Positions 27,660-36,915 are shown, counted from the stretch's first letter. The stretch: 64,000 nt of DNA from Thiobacillus sp. (GCA_018263115.1 JADFDC010000003.1:51701-115700), one strand, 5' to 3'. The notes: generated by a model from the sequence alone, not told the origin. Numbers and translations are program-made.

Positions 27660-27847
27660 ATCTAGCGGTCAGTTATCGAGCCCAATAATTACCCCGTCTG
27701 TTAGAACCAGCATCCTCCAGAAGTATGTCATGACTCCTGGGCTCGCATTTAAAGCTAAGGCAAAAAGCCGCACATTCATAAATGTGCGACACTCCAATAA
27801 AAAAAGCCCTGCGAAAGCAGGGCTTTCAAATTTATGCAGCCGGACTA
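27660..27847. other. Convergent intergenic stretch with two hairpins
   Basis: Between prsT copy 2 (plus) and PEP-CTERM gene 2 (minus). It contains the hairpin CGCACATT-cata-AATGTGCG (27769-27788) and the terminator at 27803-27826. Both are followed by T on the minus strand, so both better serve the minus-strand gene. No clear plus-strand terminator for the prsT pair is visible. Confidence 0.5.
27797..27826 (-). terminator. Rho-independent terminator of PEP-CTERM gene 2
   Basis: AAAGCCCTGC (27803-27812) pairs with GCAGGGCTTT (27817-27826) around GAAA. Reading the minus strand, the stem is followed by TTTTTTTATT. A second weaker hairpin lies downstream at 27769-27788. Confidence 0.9.
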
Positions 27848-28708
27848 TTAGCTTGCACGACGGCGAGCAGACCAGCCCATGCCCAGCAAACCCAAACCCA
27901 ACAGGGCGATCGTGCCTGGCTCAGGCACAACATTCATCTGGTATTGGAAGTCGCTGGTGGAAGTGTAACCATTAGTTATACCCTGTGCGCCCTGAATGGA
28001 GCCGGAACCAACCACATCTGTTCTGCCATCACCAGCGCATGTGTACACAAGACCGGGAATGCAGGTGAGCCCCTGATCATTGATGATGTAGCCCGTGTTA
28101 TTGGTCAGCACACTTAATGAGTACAGGAAAGTACCGATGCCGACACCCTGAGGAACACCCAACAAATTGGTATTCTCTGGAGCCCCACCCAAACCGGTCT
28201 TCCACTCATCGTCAGCATCGTTGAAACCCAAAGTCAGCCAAAGCGAACCGCCACCAGCAGTTGTTGCATTGGCTTCGCACGTTGCAATGTCTGGACAACC
28301 CGGAATATCAAGATTCGTACCGCCGGTATAAAAGCCGATTGCCGCACCCGCGCCAAGGCCATTTACACCACCCGCCACAGCACCAAAAGTGTAGTTGAAT
28401 AACCCAGGTGTAGCCGTGGCGACTTTTCCAGTCACAACCACTTCAAAAATGCCCGTCAACTCTGGGGACAGGCTGTTTTGTGAAGAGGAAGCACCGCCGA
28501 TTTCAACTAGCGTGTTGATTTCAACAACACCACGCAGAGAATCACCGATGTCCAGCAGACCATTGCCGTTCAGATCAATGTTCAGTTTTTCCATGTTGTC
28601 ATCTTCCAGACGCGTATTCTGGTACAGGAAGAAAGCATTCGCGGACGTTGCCATCAGGCCGCCTACTACAAGCGCAGAGGTCAGGGCGCTAAGTTTTGCA
28701 ATTTTCAT
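27848..28708 (-). CDS. PEP-CTERM sorting-domain protein
   Basis: 286 residues from the ATG at 28708, chosen for its AAGGAG six bases upstream; an adjacent in-frame ATG at 28711 is possible. Signal peptide about 1-25 (ends SANA). The mature part is Gly/Asn/Thr-rich with a DxNxNGxxDxGD calcium-loop-like segment near 45-56. The end carries the exosortase signal VPEPG at 261-265, a hydrophobic span and an ARRRAS basic tail. It has its own sigma54-type promoter and terminator. Probably secreted into the exopolysaccharide matrix; no enzymatic domain recognised. Confidence 0.9.
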   Translation of the reverse strand: MKIAKLSALTSALVVGGLMATSANAFFLYQNTRLEDDNMEKLNIDLNGNGLLDIGDSLRGVVEINTLVEIGGASSSQNSLSPELTGIFEVVVTGKVATATPGLFNYTFGAVAGGVNGLGAGAAIGFYTGGTNLDIPGCPDIATCEANATTAGGGSLWLTLGFNDADDEWKTGLGGAPENTNLLGVPQGVGIGTFLYSLSVLTNNTGYIINDQGLTCIPGLVYTCAGDGRTDVVGSGSIQGAQGITNGYTSTSDFQYQMNVVPEPGTIALLGLGLLGMGWSARRRAS

Positions 28709-28760
28709 CATTCGCTCCTTGGTTAAGATTGCCCGGGCATCTGCCGGTTGCCCGATATAA

Positions 28761-28776
28761 AGCATCTGCCGTGCCA
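28761..28776 (-). promoter_or_regulatory. Sigma54 (-24/-12) promoter of PEP-CTERM gene 2
   Basis: Read on the minus strand: TGGCACGGCAGATGCT, a full match to TGGCACG-N4 with an ATGCT -12 box. The same -12 box is used by PEP-CTERM gene 1. The predicted start is near 28750, about 40 bases upstream of the ATG. Confidence 0.8.
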
Positions 28777-28861
28777 ACCCTTGAACGAACCACTCAACAC
28801 ACTGAATTTAATAGGTAATTATTTTTCTGGTCCCATGCCGCCACAGGGCTTTTCAAACAGT

Positions 28862-28879
28862 TTGTAAAAAATTCCGACA
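28862..28879 (-). promoter_or_regulatory. Candidate PrsR enhancer site upstream of PEP-CTERM gene 2
   Basis: Minus strand TGTCGGAATTTTTTACAA shares TGTCG-x-AA and TTTAC with the site upstream of PEP-CTERM gene 1 and has the same orientation to its promoter. Its far end lies 103 bases from the -24 box, against 115 at gene 1, a difference of about one helical turn. Confidence 0.4.
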
Positions 28880-28885
28880 AGAGGA

Positions 28886-29740
28886 TTAGCGTGGAAGAGC
28901 CCGATCCAGCAACAGTTGCTTAATCCGCTGAATCGGCCCTCGCATGCCCCAGAAATAGGTTTTCTTGCGAAAACGTCTCAGCATGGCATCAAACTGGTAG
29001 ATGGTTGGTGCTGCCATGGGGCGGCCCTTCCCGGTCAATACCCCGGTCACTTCCGTGGCCATGACACCAGCGATCATGAAAGGTGCAGCCCCTACAGAAG
29101 GTAGGCGCCGTCCTTCAAAATCCGGTCGCGATCGATCCAGGTATTTGAACATGAAGGGTTTTGGGGCAATGCCGGCAATGAGCGCAATGACTCTTTGGCG
29201 CGCTGACATATCCGGTCGAAACCCGAAATAATCCTCGAATTTCATGCCATTGGGATCAAACATGATCAGGGTAAAGCCAAACCCCAGTGGTGGAGCGGTC
29301 AGAACCCACAACCCGCGCTTCCTGGCGTTTGAATACAGCAGGAAACGTTCTTCGAAACAGTAAAAATCAAGGGAGTCCACAACCACATCGACCCCCTCCA
29401 GAAAATCGTCAATGTTTTCGACATTGATGCCGCCATCAAAAGTAGTGATTTCGGCCTCTGGATTGATCGACTGGATGGTTTCCCTGGCGACAGCGGTTTT
29501 CGCCCGCCCGATGTTCGGCATGGTTGCCCCGCTTTGCCGGTTAAAGTTAACCAGTTCAAAGGTGTCGGGGTCGGCCAAGTGAAATCGACCAATGCCCATG
29601 CGTGACAGGGCAAGCACTTGTGCGCCGCCAGTCCCACCCAGCCCGGCTATGGCAACACGTGCATTTTTAAGCCGCGTCTGCTCCTCCTTGGAAAGGAAGC
29701 CGAGATTGCGGCTGAATGCCTCGAAATAGTCGTATTCCAT
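28886..29740 (-). CDS. ThiF/HesA/E1-like adenylyltransferase-fold protein
   Basis: 284 residues. An E1-type Rossmann/adenylation fold carries the nucleotide motif IAGLGGTGG (about 30-38), DPDTFELVNFNRQ (about 56-68) with the conserved Asn and Arg, and VDVVVDSLDFY (about 117-127), where the Asp normally contacts Mg-ATP. I see no obvious catalytic Cys or zinc CxxC pairs as in MoeB, so it may adenylate without thioester transfer. It is the last gene of a four-gene minus-strand operon with an N-acyltransferase, a nitroreductase-like protein and a methyltransferase. A role in activating the carboxyl group of a small product is inference. Confidence 0.8.
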   Translation of the reverse strand: MEYDYFEAFSRNLGFLSKEEQTRLKNARVAIAGLGGTGGAQVLALSRMGIGRFHLADPDTFELVNFNRQSGATMPNIGRAKTAVARETIQSINPEAEITTFDGGINVENIDDFLEGVDVVVDSLDFYCFEERFLLYSNARKRGLWVLTAPPLGFGFTLIMFDPNGMKFEDYFGFRPDMSARQRVIALIAGIAPKPFMFKYLDRSRPDFEGRRLPSVGAAPFMIAGVMATEVTGVLTGKGRPMAAPTIYQFDAMLRRFRKKTYFWGMRGPIQRIKQLLLDRALPR

Positions 29741-29759
29741 CTGCTCGCCGGAAATCCGG

Positions 29760-30830
29760 TTATTTGATGCCGACCAGAATGCCGTGATCGATCGGCAAGC
29801 CCTGATCCATTCTCACCGTTTGCTTGAATCCCACGTCGCGAAGGGCGGTTTCATAATCCTTCCATGGATGCAGCATGCCCTCCCCCGTGGCAATGGCCAG
29901 AAAATAGGGAGAACCCAGCGCGGTGCTGAGCGGGCCCCGGTCGTCATCGTTGCCCATCATGTTGAAAATCACGACTGCGCCACCTTCCGGCAACGCATCA
30001 AAGGTACGTTTGAGCAACGTGCGGTTTTTGTCCATGGACCAGATGGTCAGAATGTGGCAATACACAACGCAGTCCGTATCGGGCGGAAACGGGGTATCGA
30101 AAAAATTGCCTGGCCATGTTCCCACGCGATCCGACATGCCATGCTTTTCGATGTTTTTCCGGGCATGCTCGCATACTGAGGCTGAATCGAAAACAGCCGT
30201 TCTCAAGTCTGGATACGCACGGGCAATCGCCATGGCATTGGTGCCATCACCACCGCCCGCATCCACCACGTGCCGGAACCTGCTGAAATCCATGGCCTTG
30301 GGCAGAAATTGATTTGCCTGTTTTGAAAGCCCGCTCATGGAATCCTGGAAAATCCTTTCCAGCCGCTTGTCATGAGTCAGGCGTTCATACAGCGTAGGTT
30401 CGCTGCCCGGGAAACGCGCCAAGCCAGCATTGCGGTTTTCTTTCAGTGATGTAACAAAGTCCATCATGCCCGGGTAGACAATGTGCGCCTGCCAGCCAAG
30501 GATTGGGGCGACGAAGCCCGGCTTGCCGCTGACCATGCGCTCCTCGGTTACCTGAGCATTGTTATATCGCCCATTTTTGAGTTTGATGACACCCAATGCT
30601 GTCAAGCCAATCAGCAAAATCCGCGCTGGCTGACGTTCCAGCTTTAATGCCAGGGCAAGTTCATCCAGTGTCTGACCAGGTTTGGCAGAAAGGCTGTCAT
30701 AAAGGCCAAGCTCAACACCTGCCCACAGGAGCTGAAATGCCGTATGCCCCCCTGCAATCAAAACAAGCCGTTCCCAATCAATTTCCTTAGGCGTATAGGA
30801 CAAGATCAACTCCTGATTGAAGCTTTGCAC
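29760..30830 (-). CDS. SAM-dependent O-methyltransferase-like protein (dimerisation plus methyltransferase domains)
   Basis: 356 residues from the GTG at 30830. A TTG at 30803, just after the upstream stop and preceded by AGGAG, is a credible alternative start (347 residues). A winged-helix dimerisation domain (about 20-110) precedes a class I methyltransferase with SAM motif VDAGGGDGTNA (about 191-201) and acidic DS at motif II. The layout is that of small-molecule O-methyltransferases such as hydroxyneurosporene or polyketide O-methyltransferases. It lies between the nitroreductase-like and ThiF-like genes. Substrate unknown. Confidence 0.8.
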   Translation of the reverse strand: MQSFNQELILSYTPKEIDWERLVLIAGGHTAFQLLWAGVELGLYDSLSAKPGQTLDELALALKLERQPARILLIGLTALGVIKLKNGRYNNAQVTEERMVSGKPGFVAPILGWQAHIVYPGMMDFVTSLKENRNAGLARFPGSEPTLYERLTHDKRLERIFQDSMSGLSKQANQFLPKAMDFSRFRHVVDAGGGDGTNAMAIARAYPDLRTAVFDSASVCEHARKNIEKHGMSDRVGTWPGNFFDTPFPPDTDCVVYCHILTIWSMDKNRTLLKRTFDALPEGGAVVIFNMMGNDDDRGPLSTALGSPYFLAIATGEGMLHPWKDYETALRDVGFKQTVRMDQGLPIDHGILVGIK

Positions 30831-31861
30831 ATAATTTCATCTATCGGCAAACGGCCGGAGAATTCAATTTTTCCAGCTGGGATTCCCACCCTCATCAAAC
30901 AATGCAAGGTTCTATTTTTTCCAAATTTTTCATGAACCTGCATTTTGATGTTTTCTGCCTGCCGCATGCATTGCAGGGGGACACCACCCGACTCAATTCT
31001 GCCAAGAAGATCGGCTACGACATAGTAAGGGTGAGCCGACAGGCCCAATTCGGTTACCTTTAACCAAACCTTCTGCAAGCAACGGCCCGCTTCAAATATT
31101 GAGGCTTTCTCGGACGGCCCATAAATTGCAATTACCAAAGGCGTTTTCTGAAAATTGATCGCTTCAATTGACGCAAATAATTTGTAAACCTTGAAACGGT
31201 TTAGCCATTGCATTCTATTCCAGTTTGACATGAGCTTTAACAGGCCCACCCCCCCCGGAGGCAAGGCTAGCGTCTTGACATTCAATCCTTCAATCAAATC
31301 TTGCAGAGCGTTCCCATAGCGCAAGCTTGATGCAAACCACTCGTTGACTTCGCGGGTCTGAAACCGAACTTCCGAGGCTTGCCTGACCCATGCAGCAAGC
31401 GTTTTAATCTCCGCTCCGGTGATGGCGTTAACCTTGGCTTGCCCAACATGACAAGCTTCAAGTTCTGGCAAAACATGTGAACTGATTTCAGGAACATAAG
31501 GTAGTCGATTTGTATGCCTTCTTTTCCATGTCGGGTTTTCCGGGAAGCCGTCTGTTTCCAGGTGTTCTGCCAGGCTGCCGTGAATAAAGACATCATCCGG
31601 CCCGGGCGCGCAGAAATTCCAGGATGACAAATCCAGGCCCAAACTCTTGGCCGCTGAAATCAAATTCTCGGCTGCCGCACCAAGTGCCATGATGGTTGCA
31701 TGATAATCAACAGGGAATCCGCCACGCCGGGCTGCTCGGCCTGTCAGGACATCACCATCCCATTCAAAACACCACGGCTGTGAATTGTCTGCCGATGGCG
31801 CACATCCCGCTGCCTCGACAAGATAAGCCACCAACGGTGGCAAATTGATTGATCCAGGCAA
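30806..31861 (-). CDS. Nitroreductase-family-like protein
   Basis: 351 residues. The N-terminus has the flavin-binding signature APSADNSQPW (about 21-30). MALGAAAENLISAAKSLGL follows, and HPYYVVADLLGR lies near 285, all in the order of nitroreductase-fold proteins; much of the middle is divergent. The family uses FMN for NAD(P)H oxidoreduction, and some members oxidise or dehydrate natural-product precursors. The TTG start directly follows the TGA of the FeeM-like gene (TGATTG), so the two are coupled. Together with the ThiF-like gene it recalls the ThiF-nitroreductase combination that I remember from mycobacterial Rv1355c-type proteins; that comparison is from memory. Confidence 0.75.
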   Translation of the reverse strand: MPGSINLPPLVAYLVEAAGCAPSADNSQPWCFEWDGDVLTGRAARRGGFPVDYHATIMALGAAAENLISAAKSLGLDLSSWNFCAPGPDDVFIHGSLAEHLETDGFPENPTWKRRHTNRLPYVPEISSHVLPELEACHVGQAKVNAITGAEIKTLAAWVRQASEVRFQTREVNEWFASSLRYGNALQDLIEGLNVKTLALPPGGVGLLKLMSNWNRMQWLNRFKVYKLFASIEAINFQKTPLVIAIYGPSEKASIFEAGRCLQKVWLKVTELGLSAHPYYVVADLLGRIESGGVPLQCMRQAENIKMQVHEKFGKNRTLHCLMRVGIPAGKIEFSGRLPIDEIMCKASIRS

Positions 31862-32698
31862 TCACTCGCCTCTTAACAAACGCTGGGTAATACCCAATTC
31901 GTCTTCTTTTGAGAACCAGTAGGGATAGATATTCTTTACACCTTGTGCAGAAGAGCCAAGGCCGCCGTATTTTTTCACTTGTTCGTCAGAGTAAGCCAGA
32001 TCCAACTTAAGCAAAACTGCCGGTGCATTTACTCGAGGACATAACTTTTCGTCGCCAAATGGCTCGAAGCCAATCATTCGCTGATAAAAAAGTGCGTGTC
32101 GCGGGTTGATCTCAATTAAAAAGTCCGTTGCGTGGTGAATATTGCGGCCATATATGACCGAGAGATGAAACAAGGCCCCCAATACCTGCTTAGATTTAAT
32201 GTCCGGATCAACCGCAAGTTTGGTTACATCGCATAGTCTGCGCCCCTGAGCCCTGAGCCTGTCAGCTTCTAGCTTATATAATTGATCAACAACCAAGCCA
32301 TCTGGGGAATCCACCCCAAGGGTCAGTGTGCCAACTACTTTCTCATCCTGGTAAGCAACCAGGGTAATTTTATTGGGATCCTGGTTTAGTGACGGCGAAT
32401 CGTAGCCGCGCCAGCTGTACATCTTTTCAATTAAAAGACTGGCTGATTTTCTTCGATCTTCCGTATTTGCCAAACGAACCTTGAACTCCTGGCGAATGGT
32501 TTGCGTAGCCTCGTTAGACAAATCCTGACTCTGATCAATACACAAGTCCTTTAGTCTGTATGGTGACTGGAAAGCGATAATCGTTTTATCCCATTCGTCC
32601 GGATCCCGGCGACGATTTTTAAATCCAAAAGGATGTTTAGGAATATCCGGCATTTGTTGGTTTGAATTAGGTATACGTAGTCTGATCACGCTCGTCAT
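31862..32698 (-). CDS. FeeM-like N-acyl amino acid synthase (GNAT-fold acyltransferase)
   Basis: 278 residues. After a variable N-terminus, residues about 70-250 show the GNAT-like fold of FeeM and exosortase-associated acyltransferases. Features include KVRLANTEDRRKSASLLIEKMY, LVAYQDEKVVGTLTLGVDS, CDVTKLAVDPDIKSK and the HHATDFLIEINPRHALFYQRMIGF segment. FeeM enzymes take acyl chains from acyl-ACP and N-acylate amino acids such as tyrosine. The ATG at 32698 has little Shine-Dalgarno signal; an internal ATG at residue 16 is an alternative. It is first in a four-gene operon and so probably sets the product class. Confidence 0.75.
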   Translation of the reverse strand: MTSVIRLRIPNSNQQMPDIPKHPFGFKNRRRDPDEWDKTIIAFQSPYRLKDLCIDQSQDLSNEATQTIRQEFKVRLANTEDRRKSASLLIEKMYSWRGYDSPSLNQDPNKITLVAYQDEKVVGTLTLGVDSPDGLVVDQLYKLEADRLRAQGRRLCDVTKLAVDPDIKSKQVLGALFHLSVIYGRNIHHATDFLIEINPRHALFYQRMIGFEPFGDEKLCPRVNAPAVLLKLDLAYSDEQVKKYGGLGSSAQGVKNIYPYWFSKEDELGITQRLLRGE

Positions 32699-32775
32699 CC
32701 TTAAAGCTTGATTCTGATATTTCTAATTTCGGCAGCAATTCAGGACAACTTAATACGATTTAGCAATGTCAGTCT

Positions 32776-33930
<1,155 letters not shown>

Positions 33931-33935
33931 TTTCT

Positions 33936-34547
33936 TCATTCCACCGCAAGCCAGTTATTGATAACGCCTTCGGCCTCGTCAATGCCTTGTTTCGCCAGGC
34001 TGGAAAAAAGCTGCACGCTGACCTGAGGCGCATCTTTCAGTGCCTTTTTCACCTCCAGCAGGGTTTTATTTGCTTCGCCGCGTGAAAGCTTGTCGGCCTT
34101 GGTCAGCAGGATATGCACGGGCAGGCCACGAGGCAGAAACCAGTCAAGCATCCGTTGGTCAAGCGGCGTCAGCGGGTGGCGAGCATCCATGATCAGCACC
34201 AGTCCGGCCAGTGCATGACGTGTTTGCAGGTAGGCTGAGAGCACGTTTTCCCAGCGCTCACGGATTTCCGGCGGCACTTTGGCGTAGCCATAACCAGGCA
34301 AATCAACGATATAACGCCCATCATCCACAGTAAAAAAATTGATCAGTTGTGTTCGACCGGGTGTCTTGGAAACAAAAGCCAGCCGCTTGTGTCCTGCCAG
34401 CGTGTTGATGGCGCTGGATTTGCCTGCATTCGACCGCCCGGCAAAGGCGATTTCGACCCGGCTTTCAGGAAGTTGGGCCAGGGTGGCTGCGGATGTTGCA
34501 TAAGAAAGTTGGCTAAAGAGAGGCATTGCCTTGGCAGGTATATTCAA
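33936..34547 (-). CDS. engB: Ribosome biogenesis GTP-binding protein EngB (YihA/YsxC)
   Basis: 203 residues. G1 is [10 protein letters not shown]3 DLPGYG, G4 TKAD, with [12 protein letters not shown] between G1 and G3. It is a small TRAFAC-class GTPase for 50S assembly. The first Met (34547) or MPLFSQLSY at 34526 may be the start; homologues usually begin near the latter. It is divergent from the cytochrome gene, as is common in beta-proteobacteria, where engB neighbours a cytochrome c4 gene and the ccs genes. Confidence 0.95.
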   Translation of the reverse strand: MNIPAKAMPLFSQLSYATSAATLAQLPESRVEIAFAGRSNAGKSSAINTLAGHKRLAFVSKTPGRTQLINFFTVDDGRYIVDLPGYGYAKVPPEIRERWENVLSAYLQTRHALAGLVLIMDARHPLTPLDQRMLDWFLPRGLPVHILLTKADKLSRGEANKTLLEVKKALKDAPQVSVQLFSSLAKQGIDEAEGVINNWLAVE

Positions 34548-34620
34548 ATTCGCTAAAATTTCGCCATTTTACGCGCTGTATTTCGCGTTCACGTCACTTA
34601 TATCTCCCAAGGAGTTCTGG

Positions 34621-35247
34621 ATGAAAACCCAACTGGCAATGTTGTTTGCCGCTGTTCTGTCCGTTCCGGCTTTCGCAGCTGAAGCACCGACACTATCCGC
34701 CAAAGGCGATCCCAAGGCCGCTGAAGCAATTGTCAATTCCGTTTGCGCGGGTTGTCACGGCGTGGACGGCAACAGTGCCATTCCCGCCAACCCCAGCCTG
34801 GCCGGCCAGGGTGCGGAATACCTGAACAAACAATTGGCCAACTTCAAGTCTGGCGAGCGCAGCAGCGCGGTCATGATGGGCATGGTCGCCAGCCTGACGC
34901 CGGCGGACATGAAAAACATTTCCGCCTATTTCAGTGAAAAATCCGCCAAAGCCGCCACGGCCAAAGACAAAGCCAAAGCAACCCTGGGCCAGAAAATATA
35001 CCGAGGCGGCGTGCAGGGCTCCGGTGTGCCCGCCTGCGCATCCTGCCACGGCGCCAAGGGCGAAGGCATTCCCATCCAGTTTCCCCGTTTGGCCGGCCAG
35101 CATGCCGACTACACGCTTGATCAGTTGAATAAATTCCGCGCAGGCGAGCGCGCCAACGATGCCGCCAAAATGATGCGGGTGATTTCCGCCAAGATGACGC
35201 CGCAGGAAATGGAAGCCGTGGCGCAATACATCCAGGGCATGCGTTGA
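34621..35247 (+). CDS. Diheme cytochrome c4-like protein
   Basis: 208 residues from ATG 34621, preceded by AAGGAG. Signal peptide about 1-20. There are two homologous class I domains with haem sites CAGCH (42-46) and CASCH (139-143), and Met ligand candidates in MMGMV and MMRVI. Cytochrome c4 is a periplasmic or membrane-associated electron carrier to terminal oxidases. A terminator follows at once, so it is monocistronic. Confidence 0.92.
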   Translation: MKTQLAMLFAAVLSVPAFAAEAPTLSAKGDPKAAEAIVNSVCAGCHGVDGNSAIPANPSLAGQGAEYLNKQLANFKSGERSSAVMMGMVASLTPADMKNISAYFSEKSAKAATAKDKAKATLGQKIYRGGVQGSGVPACASCHGAKGEGIPIQFPRLAGQHADYTLDQLNKFRAGERANDAAKMMRVISAKMTPQEMEAVAQYIQGMR

Positions 35248-35268
35248 TTGTTGGGATATTCAACGTTT

Positions 35269-35298
35269 AAAAAAGGCAGCCTGAGCTGCCTTTTTTAT
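35269..35298 (+). terminator. Rho-independent terminator after the cytochrome c4-like gene
   Basis: AAAAGGCAGC (35271-35280) pairs with GCTGCCTTTT (35285-35294) around CTGA, and the T run continues to 35296. The preceding A run makes it potentially bidirectional. Confidence 0.9.
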
Positions 35299-35438
35299 TC
35301 TCCTGAATTTTAAAAACATGGTTCTCCGTACCTTTGTTACAAAACACTTGACGGCTTGTGGTTGATTTTGGCCCGGTTTTAAAGAAACAATAAGCCCACC
35401 CCTGCAGTATTTGACGAGGCGCATTTCTTTGTAAAACC

Positions 35439-36782
35439 ATGGACAAAACCCTGATCCAAAGTCTGGTCGACGCGCATCCCGAGCCTTTTGCGCTGGTTGA
35501 TGAAAACTATTTCATCGTCGCCTGTAACAGAAAATACGCCGAGTCTTACACCCATCTTGCGCCGCATGAAATCGTTGGCATGAAATGCCACGAGGTTTCA
35601 CACAAGAGCGAGTACACCTGTGACATCAATGGCGAAGAATGTCCCCTGTCCAAGGTATTCAAGGACAAGGAAGCCATGCAGGTTATCCATCGTCATCTTG
35701 ATCGCGACCATGCGCCTGAATACGTTGCCATTCATGGCAGCCCGGTGTCCGACGACAGCGGCAAGCTGCTCTATATGGGCGAAGGCATGCACCCCATCAG
35801 CAAGGAAGTGGATCTGGTTTTCGACGAAGAGAAAATGGTTGGCTGCTGCCCATCGTTTACGCGCGTGCTGGACAATCTTTGCCTGGTTGCCGGTACGGAT
35901 TCCACCGTGCTTATTCATGGCGAAACCGGCACAGGCAAGGAACTTGCCGCCCAGTTCCTGCATCGCAAATCAGCCCGGTCATCAGGTGAACTGGTCGCGG
36001 TGGATTGCACACAGTTCACGGAAGAAATGTTCGTCAACGAACTCTTTGGCCACGAACATGGCGCTTACACCGGCTGCGTGGGCATGAAGAAAGGCCTGGT
36101 GGAACTGGCGCACAAGGGCACGCTGTTTCTGGATGAAATCAGCGAAATGCCACTCTCAATCCAGGCCAAGTTTCTTCGTGTGCTGGAAACTGGCACATTC
36201 CGGCGGCTTGGCGGCACCAAGGAAATCAAGGCGGATTTCCGGCTGATTGCCGCCAGCAACCGCGAACTGAAGGATATGGTTGGAAAGGGATTGTTTCGCG
36301 CCGACCTTTTCTACCGCATCAATTGCATGCAGGTTGAGCTACCCCCGTTGCGCCATCGCAAGGAGGACATCCCTGAACTGGTGCGCCATTTTCTTTCCCG
36401 CAAGATCATGGGGAAGCATTCGGCTTCCATCAGCCAGCCAGCACTGGAAGTGCTCAAGCGTTACAACTTCCCCGGAAACATGCGCGAACTGAAAAACCTG
36501 CTTGAACGAGGCGCGTTGCTGGCCCGCGGCGGGCTGATCGAGCCCGAGCATCTGCCTGACGAGGTCCGCCACTACAACCCGGCAAATGATCGCGACACCC
36601 TCGCACGCGAACACGAATTCGAGACCCATGCATGCGATACCTGCGATCAGCCTGTCACGCCCGAGCTCATCCGGCATACGCTGGAACATTTCCGCGGCAA
36701 CCGGCGGCTGGCCGCCAAAGCCCTGAAAATCAGTGAGCGCACCTTGTACCGGCGACTGAAAGAGTTAGACCTCGTTGCCTGA
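35439..36782 (+). CDS. fisR: Sigma54-dependent sulfane-sulfur-type regulator (FisR-like)
   Basis: 447 residues. An N-terminal PAS-like sensor (about 5-125) has Cys50, Cys61 and Cys68 (MKCHEVSHKSEYTCDINGEEC), the same 11- and 7-residue spacing as Cys53/64/71 that I recall for FisR of Cupriavidus. There polysulfide modifies the cysteines and switches on sigma54 transcription of sulfide-oxidation genes. The AAA+ domain has Walker A GETGTGKE (161-168) and Walker B LFLDE (229-233). The sigma54-contact loop reads GAYTGC (208-213) instead of GAFTGA. A Fis-type helix-turn-helix ends the protein. Two sigma54 promoters downstream (36900 and 40224) with a shared upstream element are likely targets. Confidence 0.85.
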   Translation: MDKTLIQSLVDAHPEPFALVDENYFIVACNRKYAESYTHLAPHEIVGMKCHEVSHKSEYTCDINGEECPLSKVFKDKEAMQVIHRHLDRDHAPEYVAIHGSPVSDDSGKLLYMGEGMHPISKEVDLVFDEEKMVGCCPSFTRVLDNLCLVAGTDSTVLIHGETGTGKELAAQFLHRKSARSSGELVAVDCTQFTEEMFVNELFGHEHGAYTGCVGMKKGLVELAHKGTLFLDEISEMPLSIQAKFLRVLETGTFRRLGGTKEIKADFRLIAASNRELKDMVGKGLFRADLFYRINCMQVELPPLRHRKEDIPELVRHFLSRKIMGKHSASISQPALEVLKRYNFPGNMRELKNLLERGALLARGGLIEPEHLPDEVRHYNPANDRDTLAREHEFETHACDTCDQPVTPELIRHTLEHFRGNRRLAAKALKISERTLYRRLKELDLVA

Positions 36783-36799
36783 GGGGTTTTTTCTGCCAG

Positions 36800-36837
36800 C
36801 AACTGCCATGACACTGTCTGGCAGTTGAGTTGTCAGA
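36800..36837 (+). promoter_or_regulatory. Candidate FisR enhancer upstream of the multiheme cytochrome operon
   Basis: Inverted repeat CAACTGCCA (36800-36808) / TGGCAGTTG (36819-36827) plus further TGACA/TGTCA-type half-sites (TGTCTG, CAGACA) to about 36837. The 11-mer CTGCCATGACA (36803-36813) recurs exactly at 40115-40125 upstream of the other sigma54 promoter. There is no T run, so it is not an obvious terminator. Confidence 0.5.
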
Positions 36838-36899
36838 CACGCAAATCCGACCCGTCAAAAAACACCCTTGCAAATCAATCAGTAACCTGCCAAATGATT

Positions 36900-36915
36900 T
36901 GGCACAAACCCTGCA
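36900..36915 (+). promoter_or_regulatory. Sigma54 (-24/-12) promoter of the multiheme cytochrome operon
   Basis: TGGCACAAACCCTGCA, near-perfect, with GG at 36901-36902 and GC at 36913-36914. Predicted start near 36926, about 41 bases before the ATG at 36967. Confidence 0.85.

Noticed and set aside
36800..36827. Inverted repeat as terminator of the FisR-like gene
   Set aside because: No T run follows on the plus strand, and the sequence recurs upstream of another sigma54 promoter, so a binding site is more likely.
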